Below, one piece after another: positions 1 through 6,815 of a stretch of 11,091 nucleotides of DNA. A program made the position numbers and the translations under genes. Under the pieces are notes generated by a model. It was not told the origin of the DNA and did not search any database. It worked only from the letters and a program-made list of their open reading frames with translations. The first letter of the stretch is position 1; each line of letters starts with the position of its first letter. Source of the stretch: RPQK01 sp041946865 (GTDB lineage Bacteria; Acidobacteriota; UBA6911; RPQK01); assembly GCA_041946865.1 (NCBI GenBank), contig JBHGBF010000194.1, positions 1-11,091 on the forward strand, written 5' to 3'.

Positions 1-2
1 TG

Positions 3-49
3 GCCGGACTCTCCAGAGTCCGGCGCCGGGCTCGTTTTTTGAGCCCGGC
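3..49. terminator. Two back-to-back perfect hairpins, possible terminator of an off-window gene
   Basis: Two adjacent perfect inverted repeats are visible. The first has a 10-bp stem, GCCGGACTCT with AGAGTCCGGC (3-24), around two bases. The second has a 9-bp stem, GCCGGGCTC with GAGCCCGGC (25-49), around a loop of G and six T. They fit a transcription end or processing site for a gene to the left of the window. The T run lies in a loop rather than after the stem, so this is not a textbook intrinsic terminator. Confidence 0.4.
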
Positions 50-323
50 CAAAAGACGGTGGCGGTCCTACAGCGATGAAACCCGTGTCCTTCGCCACAG
101 TCATTCTCCCGACGTGGGACCGCACTCCCCACCCCGGGCGCGGATTGACGCCGATCCAAGAGGACGAGTTCCGCTGACGGGGTCGGCGTAATATCCCCGG
201 GCGTACTCCACCTTGCTTCCCTTGCCTGATTCCTGCGCTTAACATTGACGTAGAGTCAAGAGGGCCACCTGGGATTTGCGTCACGTTTCCGCAGGAAGAA
301 AGGAATTTACAGGAGGTTGAATC
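50..323 (+). promoter_or_regulatory. Non-coding leader of the LysM gene
   Basis: I see no credible gene in this stretch. GCGGTCC at 62-68 can pair with GGACCGC at 117-123, and GTGGCG near 59-64 can alternatively pair with CGCCAC near 93-98, so a folded leader RNA is possible. It matches no riboswitch class that I recognise. An operator-like inverted repeat, TTGAC-N5-GTCAA, lies at 245-259; its left half also resembles a -35 box (TTGACG), but no convincing -10 follows at 16-18 nt. The LysM gene's ribosome binding site is AGGAGG at 311-316, 7 nt before its ATG. Confidence 0.3.
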
Positions 324-788
324 ATGGATCGTCTGGAGGAATTGAAGAAAAAGTACGCCCCGGTTCTCAGCTTTATTCAGAATCAGAAGGGTGTCAAGGT
401 ACAGAACCTTCACGTTGTCGATAACAAGCTGTTCCTGAGGGCATCGGCCGGCAGCAACGAAATCCAGAACTCGATCTGGGACCAGATCAAGAAAGTCGAT
501 CCGAAATATCCGGATATCGCTGTCGAAATCAACATCGATCCGAGCCTGGCGGCCGCTGCTGCTCCGCAACAAACGGGTGCCGGACATCCGGCAGCCCCGG
601 CCCCCGCCCAGAGCTACACTGTGAAATCAGGCGACACGCTTTCGAAGATCGCGAAGCAGTTTTACGGCGACGCGAATGCCTACATGGCTATCTTCGAAGC
701 GAATCGGGACCAGCTGCAAGACCCCAACATGATCAGGGTGGGGCAGGTCTTGAAGATCCCGGCCCGTCCGGCCGCGCAAGAGCGGTAA
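324..788 (+). CDS. LysM-domain protein resembling potassium-binding Kbp/YgaU
   Basis: The product is a 154-residue soluble protein without signal peptide or membrane segment. Residues about 98-146 are a clear LysM domain, beginning YTVKSGDTLSKIAKQFYGD and ending near GQVLKIP. This is very close in wording to the LysM of E. coli Kbp (YgaU), a cytoplasmic K+-binding protein of 149 residues built as BON plus LysM. Residues 1-73 form a small alpha/beta segment that could be a divergent BON-like domain, and an Ala/Pro linker (about 75-96) joins the two. Length and domain order fit the Kbp type, but the N-terminus is too divergent to claim orthology or K+ binding. The ATG start is fixed by AGGAGG 7 nt upstream. 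The gene stands alone, with 255 nt before the next gene. It could instead be a generic cytoplasmic LysM protein. Confidence 0.85.
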   Translation: MDRLEELKKKYAPVLSFIQNQKGVKVQNLHVVDNKLFLRASAGSNEIQNSIWDQIKKVDPKYPDIAVEINIDPSLAAAAAPQQTGAGHPAAPAPAQSYTVKSGDTLSKIAKQFYGDANAYMAIFEANRDQLQDPNMIRVGQVLKIPARPAAQER

Positions 789-871
789 GAGTTCGCGTTG
801 ACGCCGCCGCATAGGAACCACGAAAACTCCTTAGCCTCACTGGGCCTGCATGGTGCGCATGCGTCAAGCAT

Positions 872-887
872 AAGCATCGAGATGCTT
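872..887 (+). terminator. Short perfect hairpin after the LysM gene
   Basis: AAGCAT and ATGCTT pair around CGAG, and flanking GTCA (863-866) and TGAC (890-893) could add an outer stem. There is no T run after it, so it is a weak candidate for transcript end or 3' stabilisation of the LysM mRNA. The rest of 789-976 shows nothing I recognise. Confidence 0.25.
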
Positions 888-976
888 CCTGACAGATTGC
901 GTCACCGGAAGCGGCAGACGTCCCTGTCCTGCCCGGCTGACTCGATTTCGGCCCAATTCCAGTAAAGCCGTTTGTG

Positions 977-1006
977 TTCGAAAGAAACCGCTGCGTTCGC
1001 TATAAT
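977..1006 (+). promoter_or_regulatory. Promoter of the SWIM-domain gene
   Basis: A perfect -10 box, TATAAT, lies at 1001-1006, with a weak -35-like TTCGAA at 977-982 and an 18-nt spacer. Transcription would begin near 1013, leaving a leader of about 30 nt before the ribosome binding site (GGAGGGA region, 1033-1039). This argues against the upstream in-frame TTG at 972, which lies before the promoter, and for the ATG at 1044. The assignment is by consensus matching only. Confidence 0.5.
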
Positions 1007-1043
1007 CGCCCGACTGCAAATCGTACATCTTGAGGAGGGACAA

Positions 1044-1745
1044 ATGAAGGCAGCAGTGAGGACAGCAGAGGCGGTCGGGAGGTCCGGGGCGGGTACCTTG
1101 AAGGACAAGCTGTCCCGGCTCGATCTGGTCCGAGCCGGTCGATTGCTCGGGTCTGACGGCGAGGCGCTCATCCGGGAGGGCGGCAAGCGGGAAATCGACT
1201 TCGACAGCGTGGAGCTGACCGAGAACAGGATGACCTTGCGCCTCCCGGACGCAACCGTCCAGCTCTTTCTGGATGTTGCGGCCAGGAACCGGATCAATTG
1301 GCGTTGCTCGAGCTGTCGATCGGCCTGCGAACACGTTGGGGCCGCCCTCTCCCTGGTGCTTGAGGAGAAGACAGCGCTGGGGCTGGCCGCGCCTCCGCTC
1401 ATGAAGACCCCTCTTGAGCTGCTGAGCGACGAGCAAGTCGTCGAGCGTCTCTTGACCGAGCGACGTCAACGCGCGCTATCCGAGCCGATGGTCCTGGGCC
1501 TCACACCGGAGGCCGGCCCCTGGTCCGATCATACCGTCACCACACTCAACTCCGGCAGGACCTATCGGGTCGCCTTGCGCGGCTGGGAGCGCGGCCAATC
1601 CTACTGCTCCTGCCCTGATTTCAGGAAAAACACCCTGGGCACTTGCAAGCACATCCTGTTCGCCTTGGATCACCGAACAGACGATCGAGGAGAACCTGCT
1701 GCTGACGCTCTCGGCCAAGAAGCAACTGTCCATGGCGGCGCTTGA
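1044..1745 (+). pseudogene. SWIM zinc-finger N-terminal fragment of a SNF2-type helicase gene
   Basis: This is a 233-residue open frame starting at the ATG preceded by GAGGAGGGA. Residues 188-203 (CSC...CKH) are a canonical SWIM zinc finger, CxCxnCxH. Residues 88-97 (CSSCRSACEH) form a second cysteine/histidine cluster of similar type. SWIM domains bind DNA or protein and commonly form the N-terminal part of bacterial SNF2 helicases of roughly a thousand residues. The recognisable SWIM region ends at about CKHILFALD (residue 209). The last 24 residues, from codon 210 at 1671, read in the wrong frame through sequence that encodes a helicase tail in another frame, and end at TGA 1743-1745. I therefore read this as the front piece of a gene with a large internal deletion. 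A short SWIM-only protein may still be made, since promoter and start are intact. Confidence 0.7.
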
Positions 1746-2151
1746 TCCGGACAGTGATGTCGAAGACGTGAACCTCGAGAGCGGTTATGAGGAGCTCAAA
1801 CAGCGGCTCGAGCTGCTTTTGGGGGCCAAGCCGCAGGTGGCGCCCGACGAGGAGGAGAGGAAGACCCGGGAAGCGGAGGCCGAACGGCTGGCGCGGCGAC
1901 AGCGGGTCGCTTCGGCTGGAGGCCAGTTGCTCAGCGCCGCTTTTCAATTCCTGGCCGAAGTCCTTCCCGCACCGGCGGATCCTGCGCCTCAGCGCGAAAT
2001 GGCGGAGGCCTTCAGGACGCGGCTCGCCGAATGTGTCGAGACAGACGAGACCGGGCAACTCAGATTCACCGTAACCCTTCCGGACCGCGCGGGCCTCGAT
2101 CGCCTGGCCAACTCCCTGGCCGGCCTGTTGGCGGGGCAGCTACAGATTTGA
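1669..2151 (+). pseudogene. C-terminal tail fragment of a SNF2-family helicase
   Basis: In the frame one base off from the SWIM fragment, codons from 1669 read ITEQTIEENLLLTLSAKK, followed by QLSMAALDPDSDV. The TxxTIEE...L..K pattern is typical of the segment just after the SNF2 helicase C-terminal motor domain. An acidic/basic helical stretch follows (EEERKTREAEAERLARRQR, codons around 1849-1905), and then a globular tail to TGA at 2149-2151. There is no ribosome binding site or natural start. The first ATG, at 1732, lies inside the conserved segment, so independent translation is unlikely. No Walker A, DExH or other helicase motif occurs anywhere between this piece and the SWIM fragment. 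It shares its gene remnant with the SWIM piece. The alternative, an unrelated small protein from ATG 1732, is less likely. Confidence 0.65.
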
Positions 2152-2249
2152 GTGCGGCGAATCCGAGGATCAGCAAGACGTGATTGACAGGATTGATCTT
2201 CAGAGCAAAGCGCTGGCATCATGGCGCGACGAGGGGAGGGTATGTTCAT

Positions 2250-2900
2250 ATGACTTTCGAAGAGGCGGGGCAACAGTACCTGCAATTGAGGACGGCCCTG
2301 GGCGCGGGAAGCCTCACGATCGACGACTACAATGCAGCGATCGCCCAACTTCGAGTGCAGGATGCGACCGGCCAGTGGTGGCAGATTGACCCGGCGGACG
2401 GGGCCTGGCTGTTCTGGAATGGTCAGGCCTGGGCCAGGCCGGCGGCCCCGCCCCCACCGCCTCCTCCGCCTGCCCGGATCGTTCCGGCGCCTGTGGCGGG
2501 CATCCCGGCTGCCCAGCCAGTCAACGTTCCACGCCCGCTCGCGCCTCGGTCCGGCGCCCGAATCACCGACAGTCTTATCTCGCTTCTTCCAGGCATCGGG
2601 ATCCAGTTCTTCCAGCACAGCGCCGCCTACAGAGCAAATCCTGCGGCGGCCGCGCGCTTCTTGCTGCCGTGTCTGCTCTCGGTCGTTTCGGTGGCGTTGG
2701 CGCCTCGCCTGGGCCGATGGGTGGCTGTCCTGGTGATCATCCCCTCGCTCGGGTACCTGCTCTGGCCGATGGTCGGCGGTTTCGACAGCCAGGCGGGCGC
2801 GTCCGGGCTGATACAGACTCAGGCAGGCCGGGGATTGGCAGGAATGAGCCTCTTCTACATGCTGATGAACCTGATGCGGACCAGCCGGCGGCGGTTTTAG
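2250..2900 (+). CDS. Membrane protein with N-terminal SHOCT-like/Trp-rich module (paralogue 1)
   Basis: The product is 216 residues. Residues 1-31 form a helical, SHOCT-like segment. Residues 32-64 are a Trp-rich module with the core AQLRVQDATGQWWQIDP, followed by GxWxxWxGxxW. A linker with ten consecutive prolines (about 65-98) leads to about two hydrophobic, membrane-spanning segments (roughly 136-152 and 156-176) and a basic C-terminus (TSRRRF). The Trp module is of a kind often joined to zinc-ribbon and membrane proteins in uncultured bacteria. I know no established function; it may be a protein-binding module. The ATG at 2250 is chosen because GAGGGGAGGG lies at 2231-2240 and because its first residues align with the paralogue at 8278. 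An in-frame TTG at 2184 is rejected; it is also the start of a TTGACA -35-like box that lacks a matching -10. The gene faces the operon convergently. Confidence 0.8.
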   Translation: MTFEEAGQQYLQLRTALGAGSLTIDDYNAAIAQLRVQDATGQWWQIDPADGAWLFWNGQAWARPAAPPPPPPPPARIVPAPVAGIPAAQPVNVPRPLAPRSGARITDSLISLLPGIGIQFFQHSAAYRANPAAAARFLLPCLLSVVSVALAPRLGRWVAVLVIIPSLGYLLWPMVGGFDSQAGASGLIQTQAGRGLAGMSLFYMLMNLMRTSRRRF

Positions 2901-3014
2901 TCAGCGGTCAGCGGTCAGCGCTCAGCCTTCAGCTTTCGCGAATCAACGCATTCAAAGCTGATCGCTGATCGCTGAAAGCTGCTGATCGCTGATCGCTGAC
3001 AGCTGACAGCTCTT
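2901..3014. repeat. Heptameric inverted repeat between convergent genes
   Basis: Five heptads TCAGCNN run from 2901 to 2935 immediately after the stop codon of the plus-strand gene. From 2956 to 3014 the complement appears as heptads (A/C)GCTGAN, about eight units with one 3-base slip at 2977-2986. The inner arms TCAGCTTT (2929-2936) and AAAGCTGA (2954-2961) are perfectly complementary around a 17-base loop; the outer heptads pair imperfectly. The array ends seven bases before the stop of the converging operon. It can fold on either RNA strand, so it probably serves as a bidirectional terminator. Similar TCAGCGG heptad arrays occur between genes in several GC-rich phyla. Confidence 0.85.
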
Positions 3015-3020
3015 CTCGAC

Positions 3021-3932
3021 TTACGCGAGACGGCTGCCGCAGGAGCGGCAGAACCGGGCGCTCGGACCGCTTTGAGTCCCGCACGCCGGGCAGGTCTTGC
3101 TCACGGCGGGTGGTGGAATCGCCGCAGCCGCCGGCGGTGTCGGCCGGGACGGCGCAGGCGGCGGGGAAGCGGCCGAGGTGGACTGCTCGCGCTTCTTCAC
3201 AATTTCCCGGGCAAGAGCGGCGGCCGCCACCCCTGCCACTGCCGCAGCCGCCCCGGCCAGCGCGCCGCCGGAAACACCCGCCAGACCCGAGCCTGCTCCC
3301 TCGGCACGAGAGGCGGGGGGCGCCGGGGACGGCAAGGCCGGCCCGGCGCCAGGGCCCGCGCCCTCCTCGGGCGCCTGAACCCCCTGTCCCGCCTCCTCCA
3401 GTCTGCGGTTTACTTCATCAGTGAGCGCCCGATCGTCGAGATCGTCCTGCCATCCGCCAACCTCGTCGAAGCTGGTCTCCGCCACACGCCGGTCACCCTG
3501 AAAGATTCCGATCCGAACGGCCGGGCCCGCAGGGCCGGGACTGAATCCCGGCGAAACGAGCCCGGTAAGCAAAGACTCGGCGTCTGCGCCGGGCGAGCTC
3601 CAAACCATCGACCATGCCGCCTGGTCCGGGATTGCGATATCCAGAGTCACCACACTCCCGAGTTGCAGTTGAGCGACCAGCGAGCGCTCTCCGGATATGA
3701 GAACGACCGAGCTCGGCTGCACCGCCGCCACCCAGCCGGCCGCAGGAGCGGCCTCCTCCAGAGGCGCAAGGACGATCTCTTCGACCAGCGAGCGGGCCTG
3801 GCGGGCCAGCTCGAGCTGCATCGGCGCGGGCGGGACCGGACCTTGAACCGCGGCGAAAATCATTTCCAGGGCCGGCGCCCAGGGACCGGCATCGGACAGC
3901 CTGACCTCTGACCCCGGATCCAGGATATCCAT
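3021..3932 (-). CDS. Membrane protein with C-terminal zinc ribbon, last gene of the operon
   Basis: The product is 303 residues. Residues 1-165 look like a globular domain that I do not recognise: helices around 35-60, then strands around 66-112 and 138-152. Residues 185-215 are Gly/Pro/Ala-rich. Residues about 218-241 (GVSGGALAGAAAAVAGVAAA and following) form a low-complexity hydrophobic segment that could cross the membrane, followed by basic REIVKKREQ. A Pro/Ala linker then leads to a C-terminal zinc ribbon with cysteines at 281, 284, 295 and 298 (CPACG...CRSCG). There is no signal peptide. The basic stretch after the membrane segment would suggest a cytoplasmic zinc ribbon, but the topology is uncertain. 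The ATG lies 12 nt after the stop of the 933-residue protein gene, with GAAAGG upstream, so the two are co-transcribed. The zinc ribbon echoes the one at the N-terminus of the Yip1-like protein in the same operon. Confidence 0.8.
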   Translation of the reverse strand: MDILDPGSEVRLSDAGPWAPALEMIFAAVQGPVPPAPMQLELARQARSLVEEIVLAPLEEAAPAAGWVAAVQPSSVVLISGERSLVAQLQLGSVVTLDIAIPDQAAWSMVWSSPGADAESLLTGLVSPGFSPGPAGPAVRIGIFQGDRRVAETSFDEVGGWQDDLDDRALTDEVNRRLEEAGQGVQAPEEGAGPGAGPALPSPAPPASRAEGAGSGLAGVSGGALAGAAAAVAGVAAAALAREIVKKREQSTSAASPPPAPSRPTPPAAAAIPPPAVSKTCPACGTQSGPSARFCRSCGSRLA

Positions 3933-3944
3933 ACTCGAACCTTT

Positions 3945-6746
3945 CTACCGAATCAGCCGGGTGACCTGCACCCGGTAGTGCGCGGTGATGGTGACAGCCG
4001 AGGCAATGGCGCAGCGCAGGGGGCCGAACACCCGGATAACCCCGCGCAGCGCGCCCCAGGCAATCGAGATGCCGCGCGTGGCCGCCGCCACAGCAGCCCC
4101 GCCGATAGCCGTCGTGAACGTCGCGACCGCTATCAGGAAATACTGGACGTAGGTCATGGTCAAACTGATGAACTCCATGGCCTCGTCGTTCTGAATGCCT
4201 TCGAGTTCCCATGTCAGGCCCGCGTCGCGCAGCGCAGCAAAACCGTTCTTGAGATCGTCCTGCCGCGGTTCATAGTCCTCGGGGACGTTGAGCTGAGAGG
4301 CGGCCTGATGCACATCATTCAACGCGGCCTCGGCAGCCGGGACAAAAATGTTGAACAGGCGGGCAAAATCCAAGACCGGCCGCCGGCCGGCCTGCACCTC
4401 GGTCGCTGTCTTCTGAAGAGCATCGAGAATCAGCTTGATCGTGTCCTCTATGATCTGGGAGACCCAACGTTCCATCAGCTCACGGCTGGTGGCGCCAAAG
4501 AAAAGGTTGGCCACGCGGCCGATGATCACCAGCGGCAGCTTATAAAGGTTCTGCTTGAACCAGTTGCCGACGAGACCGAACACGAACTGCCCGATCACCG
4601 AGAAAACGCCCGTGATCAGCGGTATCAGCTCGGTTTCCTGCAGGACCTGCCGTGCCTGACCGAGAATGCGGACAATGAACTGTTCCCAGGCGCTGAGCGG
4701 AGCGCCGCTGGGGCTTGGCGCTCTTGAAAGCCGCTGCAACTGCTCCGCCAGCCAATGCGCCATGGCCTGGCATCGCGTATAGATGGGCGTGCCCACGTTG
4801 TTGCGCAGCCAGACCATCCAGCTTGACTGCCCCAGGGCTGCCAGGCGGTTGCCTATAGCCTTGGCGATCTTGTCGGCGACATTGAAAAAGGCCAGCCCGA
4901 CCTCAATAAGGGCCATGAACAGGTCGCGGAACTGCTCGACCACGATGCGGGCCACGTTCTCGTAAAACTCGTTGTAAGAATGAGCGTAACAGGCGGCGGC
5001 CCTCAGGGCCTCCGTGCCACTGATGATCTTGATGAAATCCGCCACCTTGCGTCCGGCCAGTTGTTCCGTGAAGACCAGGCGGTACTTCTTGATCCTGTCG
5101 CCCAGATCGGCGCTCAGGATACTGAAGGGGCAAAACAGGTTGATCTTATCCTCATAGAGGGCGATCAATTCCTCCGCCTTGTCATTCAAAGCCGCCAGCG
5201 GGTCCTCGCGGTCCTCGTCCAACGTGTAAGTGCTGTCTTCGCGTTTGCCGGAAGGACCGATCAACTCCTTGATGTCCCACGCAAAGCAGCCTTTGCCGTC
5301 GGTCTCGAATTCGAGTCCCGAGGGGGAGGCCACGAACTCCGTTCCGTTCCAGTGCTCCACCTTGATCTTGGCGCCGGCGACCGGGAGCACTTTCTCTCCA
5401 CCGGTCATGTCCGAGAACTGAAGGCGGGCCGTTCCCTTGATGGACTGGACTCTCTTTTCGGCCGGAATCGTCACTTCCCGAGGGGCATCGAAGACCAGGC
5501 CGAACGGGGCGCCCTTGTGCTCGCGCTGCTTCTCCCCCGTAAAACGGATTCGGATTTCGGGCGACAGGGTGATGCGGCATTCCCCAATCTTGCGCCGGGC
5601 GTCACCTTTGCCGGTGTAGACGTTAAAGTCTTCGTAGTAGCGTCCGCCGGGCCGGAAGGTCAGTACCGGCGGCGTGTACTTGAACGATACCTTCCCTTCG
5701 GCGTCGGAGGGCTGGCTCGGCTGCTCGTACTTGCTCTCGAACCTGCCCGCCGGGTCCTCTTTCTGTTCGACCGTAATCTCCAGCCCGGACGCCCGGTTCT
5801 CCCCGGCCGGCCCCGAGGCTTCGCCCAGGTCCCAGGTAAGCTGCAGAGTCAGCTCCTGCAGCTCGCCGTTGGCTGGGATCGGCATAGCGGGCGGCTCGAG
5901 CAGTTCAACCTTCACCTTGGGCTCGGCCAGGATCACCGGGATCATGACGAGGTCCTTCAGCTGAGCGTTCGGCTTGATGCTGACCTTTTCCCAGTCGATG
6001 CGGGTCACCGCTCCGTCGGGTCCGCTCCAGGCCTTGACCCGGATGTAGCACTGAGCAGGCATTTGGATGTTTCTGGACGGATCGGGCAGCGCCCGGACAG
6101 ACCTCCATTTCGAGCGCTCCTCTCGGCGTTCGGCGGGCCTTTCGACCGGCGCAAAAACGTCCTTGATCGGCGGCGCGAAGGAGCCGGGCTGGAGCATGTG
6201 AGTGAACTCGACCTTGTCATCGTCAGGAATCACGCCCTGGCCGGGGATCAGCCTTCGCGCGCGGACGATCAAAGTGAATTCCGTTCGGCCGTCGGCCGGG
6301 ATGACGATCCGGTCACCCTGTTTGAAGTGCGCAGGTTCGGTGTCCCAGTCGATTTGCGTGTCGGAGACCCGGACCTGACAGCGCTTGATGACCTCGCCGC
6401 CGGTGAACTGTGTCCCGTCCGAGGCCTCCGAGGGGCCGAGGGCAATCTCGACTCCGACCGGCTCGTCGGGGAGGGCAGCGCCGAGTTGAGGGCTGATGTC
6501 CGCGTGAACGGCTGCCGAGGCCGCGCCGGGTGTGAAGGCCGGCGTTGAGAAGACGAGCGCGGCCGGCTCTCCCGGGGCGACTTCCGCCTTGGCGCACCTC
6601 AAGGGCAGAGGGATGTCGCCACCCTCGGCAGAGCTCTCGACCGCCTGGGCATCAATCACCAGCGTCCCAAAGCCCATGCCGTCCGGGGAAAACGGTAGTC
6701 TGAAAGTCTGCAGTTTCGGGTCATTCATCGTGTCTGCCGTTCCCAT
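3945..6746 (-). CDS. Large protein of unknown family: beta-rich N-terminal half, helical hydrophobic C-terminal half
   Basis: The product is 933 residues from ATG 6746, or 927 from ATG 6728; both starts lack a strong ribosome binding site and I cannot decide between them. No signal peptide is seen. Residues about 10-490 are beta-rich and look like a series of immunoglobulin-like or similar sandwich domains. The clearest is around 436-490 (VAGAKIKVEHWNGTEF... then GLEFETDGKGCFAWDI), resembling Ig-like or carboxypeptidase-regulatory folds. A charged linker (200-215) splits this half. Residues 515-933 are mostly helical, with hydrophobic stretches near 605-625, 708-727, 737-752, 861-890 and 905-922 that could insert in a membrane. 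I recognise no catalytic motif. The gene follows the secreted-protein gene after a 69-nt gap filled by a hairpin and precedes the zinc-ribbon gene by 12 nt. A pore-forming or envelope scaffold role is possible but speculative. Confidence 0.8.
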   Translation of the reverse strand: MGTADTMNDPKLQTFRLPFSPDGMGFGTLVIDAQAVESSAEGGDIPLPLRCAKAEVAPGEPAALVFSTPAFTPGAASAAVHADISPQLGAALPDEPVGVEIALGPSEASDGTQFTGGEVIKRCQVRVSDTQIDWDTEPAHFKQGDRIVIPADGRTEFTLIVRARRLIPGQGVIPDDDKVEFTHMLQPGSFAPPIKDVFAPVERPAERREERSKWRSVRALPDPSRNIQMPAQCYIRVKAWSGPDGAVTRIDWEKVSIKPNAQLKDLVMIPVILAEPKVKVELLEPPAMPIPANGELQELTLQLTWDLGEASGPAGENRASGLEITVEQKEDPAGRFESKYEQPSQPSDAEGKVSFKYTPPVLTFRPGGRYYEDFNVYTGKGDARRKIGECRITLSPEIRIRFTGEKQREHKGAPFGLVFDAPREVTIPAEKRVQSIKGTARLQFSDMTGGEKVLPVAGAKIKVEHWNGTEFVASPSGLEFETDGKGCFAWDIKELIGPSGKREDSTYTLDEDREDPLAALNDKAEELIALYEDKINLFCPFSILSADLGDRIKKYRLVFTEQLAGRKVADFIKIISGTEALRAAACYAHSYNEFYENVARIVVEQFRDLFMALIEVGLAFFNVADKIAKAIGNRLAALGQSSWMVWLRNNVGTPIYTRCQAMAHWLAEQLQRLSRAPSPSGAPLSAWEQFIVRILGQARQVLQETELIPLITGVFSVIGQFVFGLVGNWFKQNLYKLPLVIIGRVANLFFGATSRELMERWVSQIIEDTIKLILDALQKTATEVQAGRRPVLDFARLFNIFVPAAEAALNDVHQAASQLNVPEDYEPRQDDLKNGFAALRDAGLTWELEGIQNDEAMEFISLTMTYVQYFLIAVATFTTAIGGAAVAAATRGISIAWGALRGVIRVFGPLRCAIASAVTITAHYRVQVTRLIR

Positions 6747-6753
6747 GTCCGCA

Positions 6754-6807
6754 CCGGCTTTTCTCTCGGTCCAGCGGCGGACCTGTCACAACGAGGGAAA
6801 AAGCCGG
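6754..6807 (-). promoter_or_regulatory. Large hairpin filling the only sizeable gap in the operon
   Basis: On the plus strand, CCGGCTTTTCTCTC (6754-6767) pairs with GAGGGAAAAAGCCGG (6793-6807). The stem has 14 base pairs, including one G-U pair, with one bulged base. Nested inside, GGTCC (6768-6772) pairs with GGACC (6779-6783) around a 6-base loop. The folded RNA would end 7 nt before ATG 6746 and bury the purine-rich GAGAGAAAAG that could serve as its ribosome binding site. It may lower or control translation of the 933-residue protein, or mark an RNA-processing site. A plain terminator is less likely because no T run follows. Confidence 0.55.
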
Positions 6808-6815
6808 CGCCTGCT

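Noticed and set aside
972..1043. Upstream TTG start for the SWIM protein
   Set aside because: It lies upstream of the TATAAT box and has no ribosome binding site, whereas ATG 1044 is preceded by GAGGAGGGA.
864..1469. A 201-codon minus-strand frame over the SWIM gene
   Set aside because: The plus strand holds the CxC...CxH SWIM motif, a TATAAT promoter and a good ribosome binding site. The opposite frame has none of these.
1732..2151. Independent 139-residue protein starting at ATG 1732
   Set aside because: The conserved helicase-tail reading extends upstream of this ATG in the same frame to about 1669, and no ribosome binding site precedes it.
2901..3014. CRISPR array
   Set aside because: The repeat unit is seven bases with no spacers, and its orientation reverses halfway. 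No cas genes are present.
3072..3911. A 279-codon plus-strand frame opposite the zinc-ribbon gene
   Set aside because: It is Arg-rich, low in complexity and without motifs. The minus-strand frame has a clear four-cysteine zinc ribbon and operon spacing.
4980..6548. A 522-codon open frame on the plus strand, antisense to the 933-residue protein gene
   Set aside because: It is an Arg/Leu/Asp/Gly-rich composition typical of a mirror frame in GC-rich DNA, has no ribosome binding site or domain, and conflicts with the well-packed minus-strand operon.
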